A DNA stretch of 64,000 nt from JAYREN01 sp963663375 (GCA_963663375.1 OY760195.1:3224001-3288000), one strand, 5' to 3'; positions 35,089-43,994 are shown, numbered from the stretch's first letter. The notes: a model not told the origin generated them from the letters alone. A program made the numbers and translations.

Positions 35089-35843
35089 ACCTTGTCCAGC
35101 AGCCGCAGCAGGCCATCCAGGATCGTGAGCGGGTGCGGCGGACAGCCGGGGATGTAGAGATCCACGGGGATACCGGCGCCATCACAGCCGCCAAGCTGTT
35201 CGATCTGGTGGAGGTAGGGGCCGCCGCTGATGGCGCAGGCACCCACCGCGATCACCAGCTTGGGATCGGGGGTGGCATCCAACGTCTTGCGCAATGCGAG
35301 TTCCATGTTCCGAGTGATGGGGCCGCAGACCACCACGGCATCCGCATGGCGGGGGCTGGCCACCACCTGGATGCCGAAGCGGCCCAGATCCCAGGCGATG
35401 GTGGAGAGTACGTTCACATCCACTTCGCAGCCATTGCAGCCGCCGGCACTGACGACCCGCAGCTTCAGGGAGCGCCCAAAGATCGCCAGGGCCTTGGCGC
35501 TGAGGGCCTCGGCGAGCCGGAAGGTCTCCGTGGAGTCCAGGACCAGGGCCTCCCGGGTGCGGGTGGCCAGCCGGTGCTCCTGCCCGAAGTGAACGGCGCC
35601 GGTGGGACAGATGTCCGTGCAGACCGTGCAGAACAGGCATTTCCCGAGATCAATTTGGGCGGTGGGGTGCAACACGATGGCATCGGTGGGGCAGTCTTCC
35701 GCGCAGGCCCGGCAGCCCTCCAGGCAATGGGCCGCCTCCAGGGTCGGCAGTCCCCGCATTCGATCCGGAAGCGGGGGCGTTACCGCAGGGTAGCGGTTGG
35801 TGCGGTAGCCCTGGCGGAGGCGGGCGAGGAGGATTTTCAGCAT
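35085..35843 (-). CDS. Fused HyfH-HyfI-like subunit (ferredoxin domain plus NuoB/hydrogenase small-subunit domain)
   Basis: 252 residues. N-terminal half: two [4Fe-4S] motifs, CLEGCRACAEDCP and CLFCTVCTDICP, as in the HyfH/NuoI ferredoxin subunit. C-terminal half: a NuoB/hydrogenase small-subunit-type domain whose four ligands (CNGC, then Cys in VGACAISGG and in YIPGCPPHP) for the proximal cluster are all present. In E. coli these are two separate genes, here one. It is the last gene of the Ehr-like operon. Its ATG shares the A of the large subunit's stop (TGATG). It should carry electrons to the large subunit. Confidence 0.85.
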   Translation of the reverse strand: MLKILLARLRQGYRTNRYPAVTPPLPDRMRGLPTLEAAHCLEGCRACAEDCPTDAIVLHPTAQIDLGKCLFCTVCTDICPTGAVHFGQEHRLATRTREALVLDSTETFRLAEALSAKALAIFGRSLKLRVVSAGGCNGCEVDVNVLSTIAWDLGRFGIQVVASPRHADAVVVCGPITRNMELALRKTLDATPDPKLVIAVGACAISGGPYLHQIEQLGGCDGAGIPVDLYIPGCPPHPLTILDGLLRLLDKV

Positions 35844-37342
35844 CAGAGATCGAACCCGCAGTAGGAGAGATTGAAGCTCTTGTTGCACAGGGGGAAGTCG
35901 CTGATCTCCTCGCCGCGCATGGCCAGGGCCAAGCCCATCCAGTTGTGGAAGGAGGGATCTACGACCTTGTACCGGCGCAGGCGCCCCTGGTCATCGGTGA
36001 TGGCGAGGTGCAGGATCTCGCCCCGCCATCCCTCCACCACTCCCAAGGCCAGATGATCGGGCGCCAGCGGACCGCAGGGGATCGCCACGGGGCCGGTGGG
36101 GAGCGCCGCGAGGTTCTCCAGGGCTTCGCGCACGAGGCCGAAGCTGGCCTGGATCTCGGCCCAGCGCAGGCGGGCCCGCGCGGCCACATCACCCAGGGAT
36201 TCAACGGCGGGATGAAAGTCCATGTTTGCGTAGGGGCCGATGGGGAAGGCGGCCCTCGCATCCCGCGCCAGGCCGCAGGCTCGGGCGGGCGGGCCCACCA
36301 GGCCCAGCTCTTCAGCCAGATGACGATCCAGCCGACCGGTGCCTTCAAAGCGGGCCAGCGCGGAAGGCGTGGCGAAGAGCAGATCCACGGCGCTGGTGGT
36401 ATCTCTCACAAGGGCTTCCAGTCGGACGAGCAGGTCCGCCATGCGGGCAGGGTCCAGGTCGAAGCGAACGCCACCCGGCTGGAGGAGATCCCGGCCCAGG
36501 CGGCTGCCACAGAGCTGGGCGGTCATGTTGAGGGCATCACCCCGCAGCCTTCCGCAATAGGAGGCCGTGGGCAGGAAGCCCACATCCCCGGACAGGGCGC
36601 CCAGATCCCCGATGTGGTTGGCCAGGCGCTCCAGCTCCAGGGCAAGAACGCGGATCGGTTGGGCCCGGGCCGGGATTCGCGCGTCAGAGAGGGCCTCCAG
36701 GGCCAGGGCGCTGGCCCAGCCATGACCAATGGTGGTATCCCCTGCCGCCGTCTCCAGCATCTTGCCCGTGAGCTTGTGGGGCCCGCCTTCTAGGGCGCGT
36801 TCCAGGCCCCGGTGCTGGTAGCCCAGGGCGATCTCGAGATGGAAGACCCGTTCGCCGTGGCACTGGAACCGGAAGTGGCCCGGCTCGATGACGCCTGCGT
36901 GCACGGGCCCCACCGCGACCTCGTGGATCTCCTCCCCCTCGACCCGGTAGTAGTCCATCACACCGGGAGGGAGATCACGCGGCTCTTGGCCCTCGGTCCA
37001 GGCGCCATGGAACCGCACGGGCTTGGGCCAGGGATGGCCTTCGGGCACCAGATCCCATTGCTCGGCGATCTCCCGTTCGAAGAGGTGGGCCTGATGGCAT
37101 TCCGGGGTCAGGGCGCGGAAGCTGGGGTGTGGGAAGGTCGTGCGCAGGAGCTGGAAATCGTGGGCCGCGTCATCGGCCAGAACGGCGTAGCCCGTCCGCG
37201 TTGGATCCGCGCAGAGACAGGCAAGGCGTCTTCCCTGGGAGACGGCATGGAGGAGGGCCTTGCGGAAGCTGGGGAAATCCAGGAGTGGGATCGAGGCGAG
37301 GGCGAGGGCCTCGCCGTTGCCCAGGGTGACAGGGACGCTCAT
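35843..37342 (-). CDS. Ehr-like large subunit (HyfG/NuoCD-like, lacks NiFe ligands)
   Basis: 499 residues. The N-terminus (1-140) is NuoC-like and the rest NuoD/HyfG-like: GPVHAGVIEPGHFRF, EIALGYQHRGLERAL and, at the C-terminus, ISDFPLCNKSFNLSYCGFDL. True NiFe hydrogenases need a C-x2-C here after the HRG helix and a DPCxxC at the end. At the first place this protein has ETAAGDTTIGHGWA (about residues 195-208, no Cys), and at the second only scattered Cys (SYCGFD). So no NiFe centre can form. This is characteristic of Ehr (energy-converting hydrogenase-related) complexes. Electron acceptor unknown. Confidence 0.85.
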   Translation of the reverse strand: MSVPVTLGNGEALALASIPLLDFPSFRKALLHAVSQGRRLACLCADPTRTGYAVLADDAAHDFQLLRTTFPHPSFRALTPECHQAHLFEREIAEQWDLVPEGHPWPKPVRFHGAWTEGQEPRDLPPGVMDYYRVEGEEIHEVAVGPVHAGVIEPGHFRFQCHGERVFHLEIALGYQHRGLERALEGGPHKLTGKMLETAAGDTTIGHGWASALALEALSDARIPARAQPIRVLALELERLANHIGDLGALSGDVGFLPTASYCGRLRGDALNMTAQLCGSRLGRDLLQPGGVRFDLDPARMADLLVRLEALVRDTTSAVDLLFATPSALARFEGTGRLDRHLAEELGLVGPPARACGLARDARAAFPIGPYANMDFHPAVESLGDVAARARLRWAEIQASFGLVREALENLAALPTGPVAIPCGPLAPDHLALGVVEGWRGEILHLAITDDQGRLRRYKVVDPSFHNWMGLALAMRGEEISDFPLCNKSFNLSYCGFDL

Positions 37343-38772
37343 GGCTTCCCCTCCGCGAGAGCAGCGGCTCGGGAGAGCAGGCCCTCCAAGGGCTTGGGCA
37401 GCCACAGGCCGAGGATGAGGGCCAACAGCAGGGCGGTCGCCACCGGCGCCGTGGTGCCAAAGGTATCCCGGTAAGGTGTTCGCGTGCGCTTGGGGCTGGG
37501 CACCCCGAACAGCACCGGCAGCACCACGCTGCCCATGGCCATGAAGAGGCCCGCCAGCAGGATAAGGAACAGGGCCCCCGCCACGGGATGCCCGCCCTGG
37601 ATGGCCGAGGTGCTGATGCCGAAGATGGCCACGAAGGGCGCGAAGGGCGGCGAGCAGGTGATGGCCACGAAGCCCAGGAGGAAGAGCCACCCCGAGACGG
37701 GAACCCGGCGCATGGCCCCGGAGATCTCGCTCACGCCATGACTGGAGTAGGACCGCACGATGTTGCCCGAGACCAGGAAGAGCACGATCTTCACCAGCGC
37801 GTTGGCGCCTACGTGGAGGAGGGCGAAGCGGGTCGCCGCGCCCCCGATGCCCAGGCCGAAGGCCAGGATGCCCACGTGCTCCACGCTGGAATAGGCCAGC
37901 AGGCGGCGCAGATCGTTCTGGCGGATCATGAAGACCAGGGCCCAGACCATGCTCAGCAGGCCCATCAGCACCAGGAGGTTGCGGGCGAATTCCCCCTGAC
38001 CGGCGGCAGCGACCACGGAGTACATGCGGGTCAGGGCGAGGAAGGCGCAGCTGGTGACGCCCCCCGCCAGGATGGTGCCGACGATCCCGGGCGTTTCCCC
38101 GTAGGCGTCGGGCTTCCAGGTGTGGAGGGGGGCCAGGCCCATCTTGGTGCCGTAGCCCACCAGGATCAGCACGAAGCCCGCCTTCACCCAGTTGGCGGGC
38201 AGGCCGGCGCCCTGGGCGATCAGGCGGTCGAAGTAGAGGGGTTCGCCGATGCCGCCGAGATCCGCCGCGTAGGCGATGAAGAAGGTCCCCAGCAGCGCCA
38301 GGGCCAGGCCCACAGACCCGATGATCAGGAACTTCCAGGTGGCCTCGAGGCTACGCTTGTTGTGGTTGTAGTAGATGAGGGGTGTCGTGACGAGGGTCAT
38401 GGCCTCCATGCCCACCCAGAGCACGCCGGGATGGCGGGAGGCCGCCGTGAGGCTCGCCATGGCGAGGAAGCCCAGCATGCACACACCGAACACGGCGTAG
38501 TCCCGTTCGGGGCGCAGGGCCAGGTAGGCCGGGGCGTAGAAGGCGCAGATCAGGAAGAGCAGGCTCACCACCAGCAGGAACCAGCCGCCCAGGGGATCCA
38601 GGCGAAACCAGGCCTCGGGCTTCAGGCGGTACGAGGTGGTCAACGCGAGGATGACCAGGGCGAGGTGCAGGGCACCGATGACCGGCAGCACCCGGGCTCG
38701 GCGAATGCCCGGCTTCATGAACCAGACCAGCAAGGCGCCAAGCAGGGGGAGGTTGATGAGGGCCAGGATCAT
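37339..38772 (-). CDS. hyfF: HyfF-like proton-conducting antiporter subunit (NuoN/NuoM type)
   Basis: 477 residues, about 14 membrane helices, of the Mrp/NuoLMN antiporter-like family: HPGVLWVGMEAMTLVTTPLIYYNHNKRSLEATWKFLI(I) contains the helix 5 Glu (GMEAMT), followed by the helix 7 Lys region with GYGTKMGLAPLHTWKPDAYGE and later AYSSVEHVGILAFGLG. These acidic/lysine residues form the proton channel. It overlaps the large-subunit start by four bases. Should be one of the ion-pumping subunits of the Ehr-like complex. Confidence 0.85.
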   Translation of the reverse strand: MILALINLPLLGALLVWFMKPGIRRARVLPVIGALHLALVILALTTSYRLKPEAWFRLDPLGGWFLLVVSLLFLICAFYAPAYLALRPERDYAVFGVCMLGFLAMASLTAASRHPGVLWVGMEAMTLVTTPLIYYNHNKRSLEATWKFLIIGSVGLALALLGTFFIAYAADLGGIGEPLYFDRLIAQGAGLPANWVKAGFVLILVGYGTKMGLAPLHTWKPDAYGETPGIVGTILAGGVTSCAFLALTRMYSVVAAAGQGEFARNLLVLMGLLSMVWALVFMIRQNDLRRLLAYSSVEHVGILAFGLGIGGAATRFALLHVGANALVKIVLFLVSGNIVRSYSSHGVSEISGAMRRVPVSGWLFLLGFVAITCSPPFAPFVAIFGISTSAIQGGHPVAGALFLILLAGLFMAMGSVVLPVLFGVPSPKRTRTPYRDTFGTTAPVATALLLALILGLWLPKPLEGLLSRAAALAEGKP

Positions 38773-38775
38773 CGC

Positions 38776-39411
38776 TCAGTCCCTTAAATGGGCCAGGCGA
38801 TGGGTGTCCTGGGTATCGAAGGCCTGCTGGATGTGGTTGATCACGATCCCCATCACGAAGATGCCGACCACGAGATCCAGCAGCACACCGGTTTCCACCA
38901 GCAGGGGCATGTTCTTCACCAGCAGCAGGGAAAAGAGGTAGACACCATTTTCCAGCACCAGGTAGCCCACCACCTGCATGAGGGCGCGACGCCGCGTGGT
39001 CATGATCAGGAAGCCCGTGAACAGCGTGGTGAGCGAGGCGGGAACGAACAGGGTGCCCAGCACCCCGGCCTGCAGCGGCAGTTTCCGGGCCAGCAGGAAC
39101 GCGAGCCCGGTGCCGAAGGCGCTCAGGAGAATGGATAGGGTGTAGCCGATGTACGGGGGCGGTTCCTGGGCCACCTTGAGGCGGGCCTGGGCGCGGGAGA
39201 GCAGGATCGGGATCACCGCGCTCTTGATGGCCACCGTGGAGATGGCCATCAGCATCACGTGGAAGGGCCAGTGATCGTGCATCAGGAGCAGGATCAGGGC
39301 CAGCACGGACCCCTGGATGGCCGCCAGCTGGATGGCCTTGTTCACCCGGCCCGTGGCCACCAGCATGAAGTTGAGCAGCATGGTCGCGGCGAGCAGCAGG
39401 TTGATGGTCAT
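38776..39411 (-). CDS. hyfE: HyfE-like membrane subunit
   Basis: 211 residues, seven hydrophobic helices (MTINLLLAATMLLNFMLVATGRVNKAIQLAAIQG opening). It resembles HyfE, in which the C-terminal part is NuoK-like (LMQVVGYLVLENGVYLFSLLLV with the membrane Glu in LENG). It is coupled to the HyfC-like gene by an ATGA overlap and ends three bases before the HyfF-like start. It probably contributes to the ion pathway between the antiporter and quinone-pocket subunits. Confidence 0.82.
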   Translation of the reverse strand: MTINLLLAATMLLNFMLVATGRVNKAIQLAAIQGSVLALILLLMHDHWPFHVMLMAISTVAIKSAVIPILLSRAQARLKVAQEPPPYIGYTLSILLSAFGTGLAFLLARKLPLQAGVLGTLFVPASLTTLFTGFLIMTTRRRALMQVVGYLVLENGVYLFSLLLVKNMPLLVETGVLLDLVVGIFVMGIVINHIQQAFDTQDTHRLAHLRD

Positions 39412-40361
39412 TTCAGCACCGGTTGCAGGAGCAGCATCAGGAAGGCGAAGGCGCCGCAGAGCATGGCCACCATCAGCAACTGGGGCACCCGGTTGAGTCG
39501 CAGGCGGGCCATGGTGGATTCCACCAGACCCACCGCCACCGCCAGGAGGCCCAGGCCAGCGAAGAAGAGGGGCCAGTCCAGCCACCAGCGCCCGGTGGTG
39601 GGCAGGCAGAGCTTCACCAGCAGCGTGCCCAGGACGAACAGCTTCACGCTGGCCCCGTACAGCAGCAGCCCCAAGGGCGGGCCGGAGTGATCCAGCACCA
39701 TCACTTCGTGGATCATCGTGAGCTCCAGGTGCGTGTCGGGATCGTCGAAGGGGATGCGGCTGCCCTCCACCAGGAAGACCAGCGCCCAGGCTGCCAACAC
39801 CAGGGTAAGAGGACCGCTGGCCACGCCCCAGCCCTGCCCGGCAGCGCTGAGCATGGGGCCCAGGGAAAGGCCCAGGGAAAGGGATGACGTGAGGGTCGCG
39901 AGGGCCGCCAGTCCCAGGAAGAGGGCGGGTTCCGCCAGGGCGGAATAGGCGACTTCCCGGGCCGCGCCCATGCCCTCGAAGCTCGAGCCGGTGTCCAGGG
40001 CCGAAAGCACCAAGAGGAACCGGGCCATGGCCAGCAGGTAGGCGAAGGCGATGAGATCCCCCGTGAACCCCAGGGGCGCTCGGCCAGAACCCATGGGCAG
40101 GAGCAGCGCCGCGACCGCGGGCATCGCCAGGGCGGCCACGGGCCCCGCCAGAAATACATAGGTCGTGGTGCGACTGCGGACCTGATCCTTGCGCCAGAGC
40201 TTGGCGAGATCCCGGTAGAGCTGCAGCACCGGCGGACCCTTGCGCCCGGCGATGAGGGCCTTGGTCTTGGTGATGAGGCCGAGGAGGAGGGGCGAAAGCA
40301 GCAGGGCAGCCGCCAGGTGGGCTAGGCCGAGCAGGGTGGTGAACAGAAGGGTCCGGATCAT
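39408..40361 (-). CDS. hyfC: HyfC-like membrane subunit (NuoH/HycD type)
   Basis: 317 residues, about eight helices, of the NuoH family that anchors the soluble arm: KTKALIAGRKGPPVLQLYRDLAKLWRKD (loop 1 signature GRKGPP...YRDL.KL), EGSRIPFDDPDTHLELTMIHE (the acidic E-loop with DDPxTHxELTM, close to the quinone or electron-transfer site), and RLRLNRVPQLL near the end. The start at 40361 overlaps the HyfB-like stop by four bases. Confidence 0.85.
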   Translation of the reverse strand: MIRTLLFTTLLGLAHLAAALLLSPLLLGLITKTKALIAGRKGPPVLQLYRDLAKLWRKDQVRSRTTTYVFLAGPVAALAMPAVAALLLPMGSGRAPLGFTGDLIAFAYLLAMARFLLVLSALDTGSSFEGMGAAREVAYSALAEPALFLGLAALATLTSSLSLGLSLGPMLSAAGQGWGVASGPLTLVLAAWALVFLVEGSRIPFDDPDTHLELTMIHEVMVLDHSGPPLGLLLYGASVKLFVLGTLLVKLCLPTTGRWWLDWPLFFAGLGLLAVAVGLVESTMARLRLNRVPQLLMVAMLCGAFAFLMLLLQPVLK

Positions 40362-42301
40362 GTGAGCGACCAGGCCAGCAGGGCGACGAGGGTGAGCGCC
40401 ACGTACAGGAGATAGATGGGCAGGTGGCCGGATTGCAGCACCCGCAGCCAGCCCAGGAGCCAGGCCGAGAAATGAAAGGCCGGGTTGAGGCCACGCTCGA
40501 GGACCGGATCCGGGATGTCCTGGTGGAAATGGGAATGCCCAGGGAACAGGCCGCGGATCCGGGGCAGATGGCGGATGGGCCAGAGCGCCCACTGGAAGGA
40601 CTCGTTCAGGATCTGGCTGAAGGAGGAGGCCGTGTACTGGATGCGGGCCGTGGGGGCCGCATAACCGCAGTCCCAGGTGCCCACTTCCCGCGAGGCGGTG
40701 CGCCGAATGCGCTGCCACGCCACCCACGCGAAGACCAGGCCCATTCCCGCAAGCACCGAAAGCATCCCCAAAGGCGCGTGTCGGCCGAGGGGTGGCAGGG
40801 GTCGATTGGAGCCCAGGGCGGCTGCCACCCGTTGCAGGGCGGGGAGGACCGCGAGGGGCGCCAGCCCGATGAGGATGCACAGCGCCCCCAGGGCCTTCAT
40901 GGCATCCAGCATGGGGCGGGGGGATTCGTGAGCATGGAGGGCCTCGGGACTGCGGGGCTCACCCAGGAAGCCGATGCCGAAGAGCCGCGCGAAGGCTGCC
41001 AGGGCAAGGCCTCCCGCCAGCGCCAGGGCGAGGATCGCCACCGCCCCCCAGGCCCATCCCCCCAGGGATTGAAAGGCGCCCAGGTACATCAGCCACTCAC
41101 TGACGAAGCCATTGAAGGGCGGCAGACCCGCGATGGCCGCCGCGCCCAGCAGGAACAGGCCACCGGTCCAGGGCATGGCCTTGAGCAGTCCACCCAGGCG
41201 GTCCAGGTTCCGGGTGCCCGTGGCGTGGTGCACTGAGCCCGCACCCAGGAAGAGCAGCGGCTTGAAGAAGGCGTGGTTGACCACGTGGAGCAGGGCCCCA
41301 CCTCCCGCCAGCAGGAGGAGCGCATCGTTGCCCGTGGCCTTGCCTGCGATGGCGAGGCCCAGGCCGAGGGTGATGAGCCCCACGTTCTCGATGGTGCTGT
41401 AGGCCAGGGCCCGCTTGAGATCCTTCTGGGCGAGGGCGAAGGCCAGCCCCAGCACGGCGGAGACGGCGCCGAGGCCGAGGAGCGTTCCGCCCCACCAGAG
41501 GGGTGGATCCGGGATCCAGGCCACGATCCGGGCCAGACCCAGGATGCCCATCTTGGTGATGAGGCCCGAGAGGAAGGCGCTCACATGGCTGGGGGCGGCG
41601 GCGTGGGCCACGGGCAACCAGACGTGCAGGGGCATGAGGCCCGTCTTGAAGCTGAACCCCGCCAGGAAGAGCAGGAAGGCCGCTGTGCCTGCCGGGCCCG
41701 AGGCCCAGCCGGGTGCCACGGGCCCCAGATCGAAGGTGCCCCGGGCCGAGGCCAGCAGGGCGAAGGCGGCGAAGAGGCACAGGTTCCCCGTGTGGGCGGC
41801 CACCAGGTAGACCCAACTGGCCTCCCGCACCACAGGATCCCGATCCTCGGAGGCCACCATGAGGAAGCAGGTGATGGCCATGATCTCCCAGGCCACCAGG
41901 AAGAGCACGCCATTGGCGGCAAAGCAGAGCAGGGCGATGGAAGCGGTGGCGAGGCCGAAGCAGAGGCGCAATCGGGGCCCACTCTCCTGGTCGCGGTCCA
42001 TCCAGTAGGCCGTGCCGTAGTGGGCGAGCAGAGGCGGGACGATGGAGACGGGCACGAGAAAGAGCGCCCCCAGGGCCTCGGCCCGCAGGGCGAAGCTGGC
42101 CCCTGGCAGGGACCAGGCCACATGCAGTTCCCAGGTGTGACCGCCAAACAGCGTGGCGGTGGCCACGGCTAGACCGCAGAGCCCTGAGAGTCCCAGCAGG
42201 CGCGCCGCGCCCCTTCCATCGGGATCTCGCCCCACAATGCCTGGCACCCCCGAAAGACCCGCGAGGAGGAGGGCGAGCAGGTAGAGAACCTGGAAGGTCA
42301 T
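40358..42301 (-). CDS. hyfB: HyfB-like proton-conducting antiporter subunit (NuoL type)
   Basis: 647 residues, about 16 helices, NuoL/HyfB-like: FLVAWEIMAITCFLMVASEDRD (the membrane Glu), FSFKTGLMPLHVWLPVAHAAAPSHVSAFLSGL(I) (the lysine and HVW...AHPAAPS signature), LAYSTIENVGLITLGLG, FFKPLLFLGAGSVHHATGTRNLD. It is the first of the complex I-like subunits and overlaps the YoaK-type gene upstream by four bases (ATGA). Presumed ion pump subunit. Confidence 0.87.
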   Translation of the reverse strand: MTFQVLYLLALLLAGLSGVPGIVGRDPDGRGAARLLGLSGLCGLAVATATLFGGHTWELHVAWSLPGASFALRAEALGALFLVPVSIVPPLLAHYGTAYWMDRDQESGPRLRLCFGLATASIALLCFAANGVLFLVAWEIMAITCFLMVASEDRDPVVREASWVYLVAAHTGNLCLFAAFALLASARGTFDLGPVAPGWASGPAGTAAFLLFLAGFSFKTGLMPLHVWLPVAHAAAPSHVSAFLSGLITKMGILGLARIVAWIPDPPLWWGGTLLGLGAVSAVLGLAFALAQKDLKRALAYSTIENVGLITLGLGLAIAGKATGNDALLLLAGGGALLHVVNHAFFKPLLFLGAGSVHHATGTRNLDRLGGLLKAMPWTGGLFLLGAAAIAGLPPFNGFVSEWLMYLGAFQSLGGWAWGAVAILALALAGGLALAAFARLFGIGFLGEPRSPEALHAHESPRPMLDAMKALGALCILIGLAPLAVLPALQRVAAALGSNRPLPPLGRHAPLGMLSVLAGMGLVFAWVAWQRIRRTASREVGTWDCGYAAPTARIQYTASSFSQILNESFQWALWPIRHLPRIRGLFPGHSHFHQDIPDPVLERGLNPAFHFSAWLLGWLRVLQSGHLPIYLLYVALTLVALLAWSLT

Positions 42302-43215
42302 TCCAGGTTCCCCGGCTGGCGCAGGAGGCGGGTCCGCACCCGAAGATCATGCATGATGGGCCGCAGGGCGAGGAAGAATAGGAAGGCCGCCAGGGGGACC
42401 GTCATCTTGAAGCCGATGTGCTTGAAGCTGAGGGCGCCCACCAGGCCACCGCCGAAGAACGAGACCAGGATGAGCCCGTGCAGCTTGAGCTTGTTGCGGT
42501 TGGCGAGGATGACCTTCATCTTCCGGTTCCGGTCCCGGTTGAAGTACAGGAGGCGCCCTAGCTCCAGGCCGATGTCCGTGACGATGCCGGTCATGTGAGT
42601 GGTGCGCACCTCGGCGGCGGAGATGGTGGTCACCACCGAATTGTGCATGCCCATGATGAAGGCCAGCAGCACCACCGTTACGGGCAGGTAGAAGTGCTGC
42701 ACATGTTGAAGCTGATATCCCATCATCCCGAAGACCATCAGCAGGGCGGCCTCGATGACGAGGCTCAGGGCATAGTGGCTGCGGAAGCGGTGGCGCCGTC
42801 CGAAGCTGATGAGCATGGAGGCGCAGAAGGCCCCTGCCGCGAAGCAGGCCACGATGCTGAGGGCCGCGAGCCCCGCCACCTTGCTGCCCAGGGTGAGTTC
42901 GTCTGCGGCCATGGACACGGCCCCACTCACATGGGAGGTGTAGCGGTGGACCGCCAGGAAGCCCCCGGCATTCACGGCTCCCGCCACAAAGGCCAGGGAC
43001 CAGGCCAGCTGGCGATTGATCCGCTGACTGCGGTTGCCGTGCTTCATGAGGAGCCTGGAATCCAGGGGCATCAAGTCCAGGGTGCGGTCGATGGTCTTCT
43101 CGATCGTCTGCTCGATGCCCCGCTGGATGTCCCCCAGCTCGACCTGGGTTTCCAGAAGGCGAACGGTCTTGCGCCGCGCGAAGCGGAGGAGTCTGCGGGG
43201 GGGACTGGGGTTCAT
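42298..43215 (-). CDS. YoaK family (DUF1275) membrane protein
   Basis: 305 residues. A basic, non-membrane N-terminal extension of about 80 residues (VRLLETQVELGDIQRGIEQT) precedes the six-helix DUF1275/YoaK domain (AFVAGAVNAGGFLAVHRYTSHVSGAVSM...; then AEVRTTHMTGIVTDIGLELGR, the family hallmark). Function of the family is not settled. Its coding stop overlaps the HyfB-like start by four bases, making it the first gene of the complex operon. This suggests a role in the assembly or function of the complex, though read-through arrangement alone is possible. Confidence 0.85.
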   Translation of the reverse strand: MNPSPPRRLLRFARRKTVRLLETQVELGDIQRGIEQTIEKTIDRTLDLMPLDSRLLMKHGNRSQRINRQLAWSLAFVAGAVNAGGFLAVHRYTSHVSGAVSMAADELTLGSKVAGLAALSIVACFAAGAFCASMLISFGRRHRFRSHYALSLVIEAALLMVFGMMGYQLQHVQHFYLPVTVVLLAFIMGMHNSVVTTISAAEVRTTHMTGIVTDIGLELGRLLYFNRDRNRKMKVILANRNKLKLHGLILVSFFGGGLVGALSFKHIGFKMTVPLAAFLFFLALRPIMHDLRVRTRLLRQPGNLE

Positions 43216-43309
43216 GGTTTTGGGTCCTTGTTCCTAGATCCTATTCCCCTTGGAGGGGCTGTCCCATGCTGGAGGATGTGTTATGACCAATGTCCCAGGG
43301 AGGTTTCCC

Positions 43310-43792
43310 ATGAGCAAGGCGCCCTCGACTCCCGCCGTTCGCCTCTTGAAGGCCCAGAAGGTTCCCTTCACCGAGCACCTCTATCGCTACGAGGAACACG
43401 GCGGCACCCGGGTCTCTGCCCAGGAGTTGGGGGTGGATGAACATGCGGTGGTGAAGACCCTGATCATGGAGGATGAGACGGGCAAGCCCCTGGTGGTGCT
43501 CATGCATGGGGACCGGGAGGTCAGCACCAAGGCCCTGGCCCGGCAGGTGGGCGCCAAGGCCATCCATATCTGCAAACCGGAAGTGGCCAACCGCCATTCG
43601 GGCTACCTGGTGGGCGGCACCAGCCCCTTCGGCACCAAGAAACCCATGCCCATCTACGTGGAGGACTCCATCCTGGCCCTGGAGCGGATCTATCTCAACG
43701 GCGGTTCCCGGGGGTTCCTGGTGGGGCTCGCACCGACTGATCTGGTGCGCCTGCTGGCGCCCACGGCGGTCTCGGTGGGGATTGCCGAATGA
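43310..43792 (+). CDS. ybaK: Cys-tRNA(Pro)/Ala-tRNA(Pro) deacylase YbaK/EbsC
   Basis: 160 residues from ATG 43310 with agggagg upstream; other ATGs at 43250 and 43283 lie in frame but have weaker sites. A single YbaK/ProX-type editing domain: VVKTLIMEDETGKPLVVLMHGDREVSTKALAR, GYLVGGTSPFGTKKPMPIYVEDSIL with the conserved GxxP.G loop, and LNGGSRGFLVGLAPTDL. It clears Cys-tRNA(Pro) made by ProRS. The AlaX protein at 13208-14395 is a second editing factor in the window. Confidence 0.88.
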   Translation: MSKAPSTPAVRLLKAQKVPFTEHLYRYEEHGGTRVSAQELGVDEHAVVKTLIMEDETGKPLVVLMHGDREVSTKALARQVGAKAIHICKPEVANRHSGYLVGGTSPFGTKKPMPIYVEDSILALERIYLNGGSRGFLVGLAPTDLVRLLAPTAVSVGIAE

Positions 43793-43839
43793 ATGTCCGG
43801 AATGGGTCCTCCTTCCACCCAAAACCGAGGTCTAGGGCT

Positions 43840-43892
43840 GGGATCGCTGTGTATCTAAATATTTGATATAGTTTTTGTTATCCTGTTTGATA
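43840..43892 (+). promoter_or_regulatory. AT-rich promoter-like region before greA
   Basis: The segment is AT-rich in an otherwise GC-rich gap and holds TATAGT (43867-43872) and TATCCT (43879-43884), both good -10 candidates; no convincing -35 is visible. Transcription from here would run through the hairpin at 43928-43959 before greA. Weak evidence only. Confidence 0.35.
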
Positions 43893-43927
43893 GCCCTTCC
43901 TGGGAAAGCTGCTAGGATTGTCCATCC

Positions 43928-43959
43928 GCGCCTCGCCCTCCGAGGCGCACCTTTTTTTT
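43928..43959 (+). terminator. Intrinsic terminator in the greA leader
   Basis: An 8-bp perfect stem gcgcctcg (43928-43935) and cgaggcgc (43941-43948), loop ccctc, followed by ac and then an unbroken run of eight T (43952-43959). It is a classic Rho-independent terminator, yet it lies only 36 bp upstream of the greA ATG and about 135 bp after ybaK. It could end ybaK transcription, or act as a conditional terminator in the greA leader. Confidence 0.7.
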
Positions 43960-43994
43960 GTCCCCGGCCCAAGGCCCCAGACACGGAACCATCC

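Noticed and set aside
35085..42301. Calling the operon a formate hydrogenlyase or a NiFe hydrogenase
   Set aside because: The large subunit lacks both Cys pairs for NiFe, and no formate dehydrogenase or hydrogenase maturation genes are present in the window.
35085..42301. Calling the operon respiratory complex I
   Set aside because: There is no NuoEFG arm, NuoJ or NuoA. Gene order and the HyfE-like subunit match the hydrogenase-4 type.
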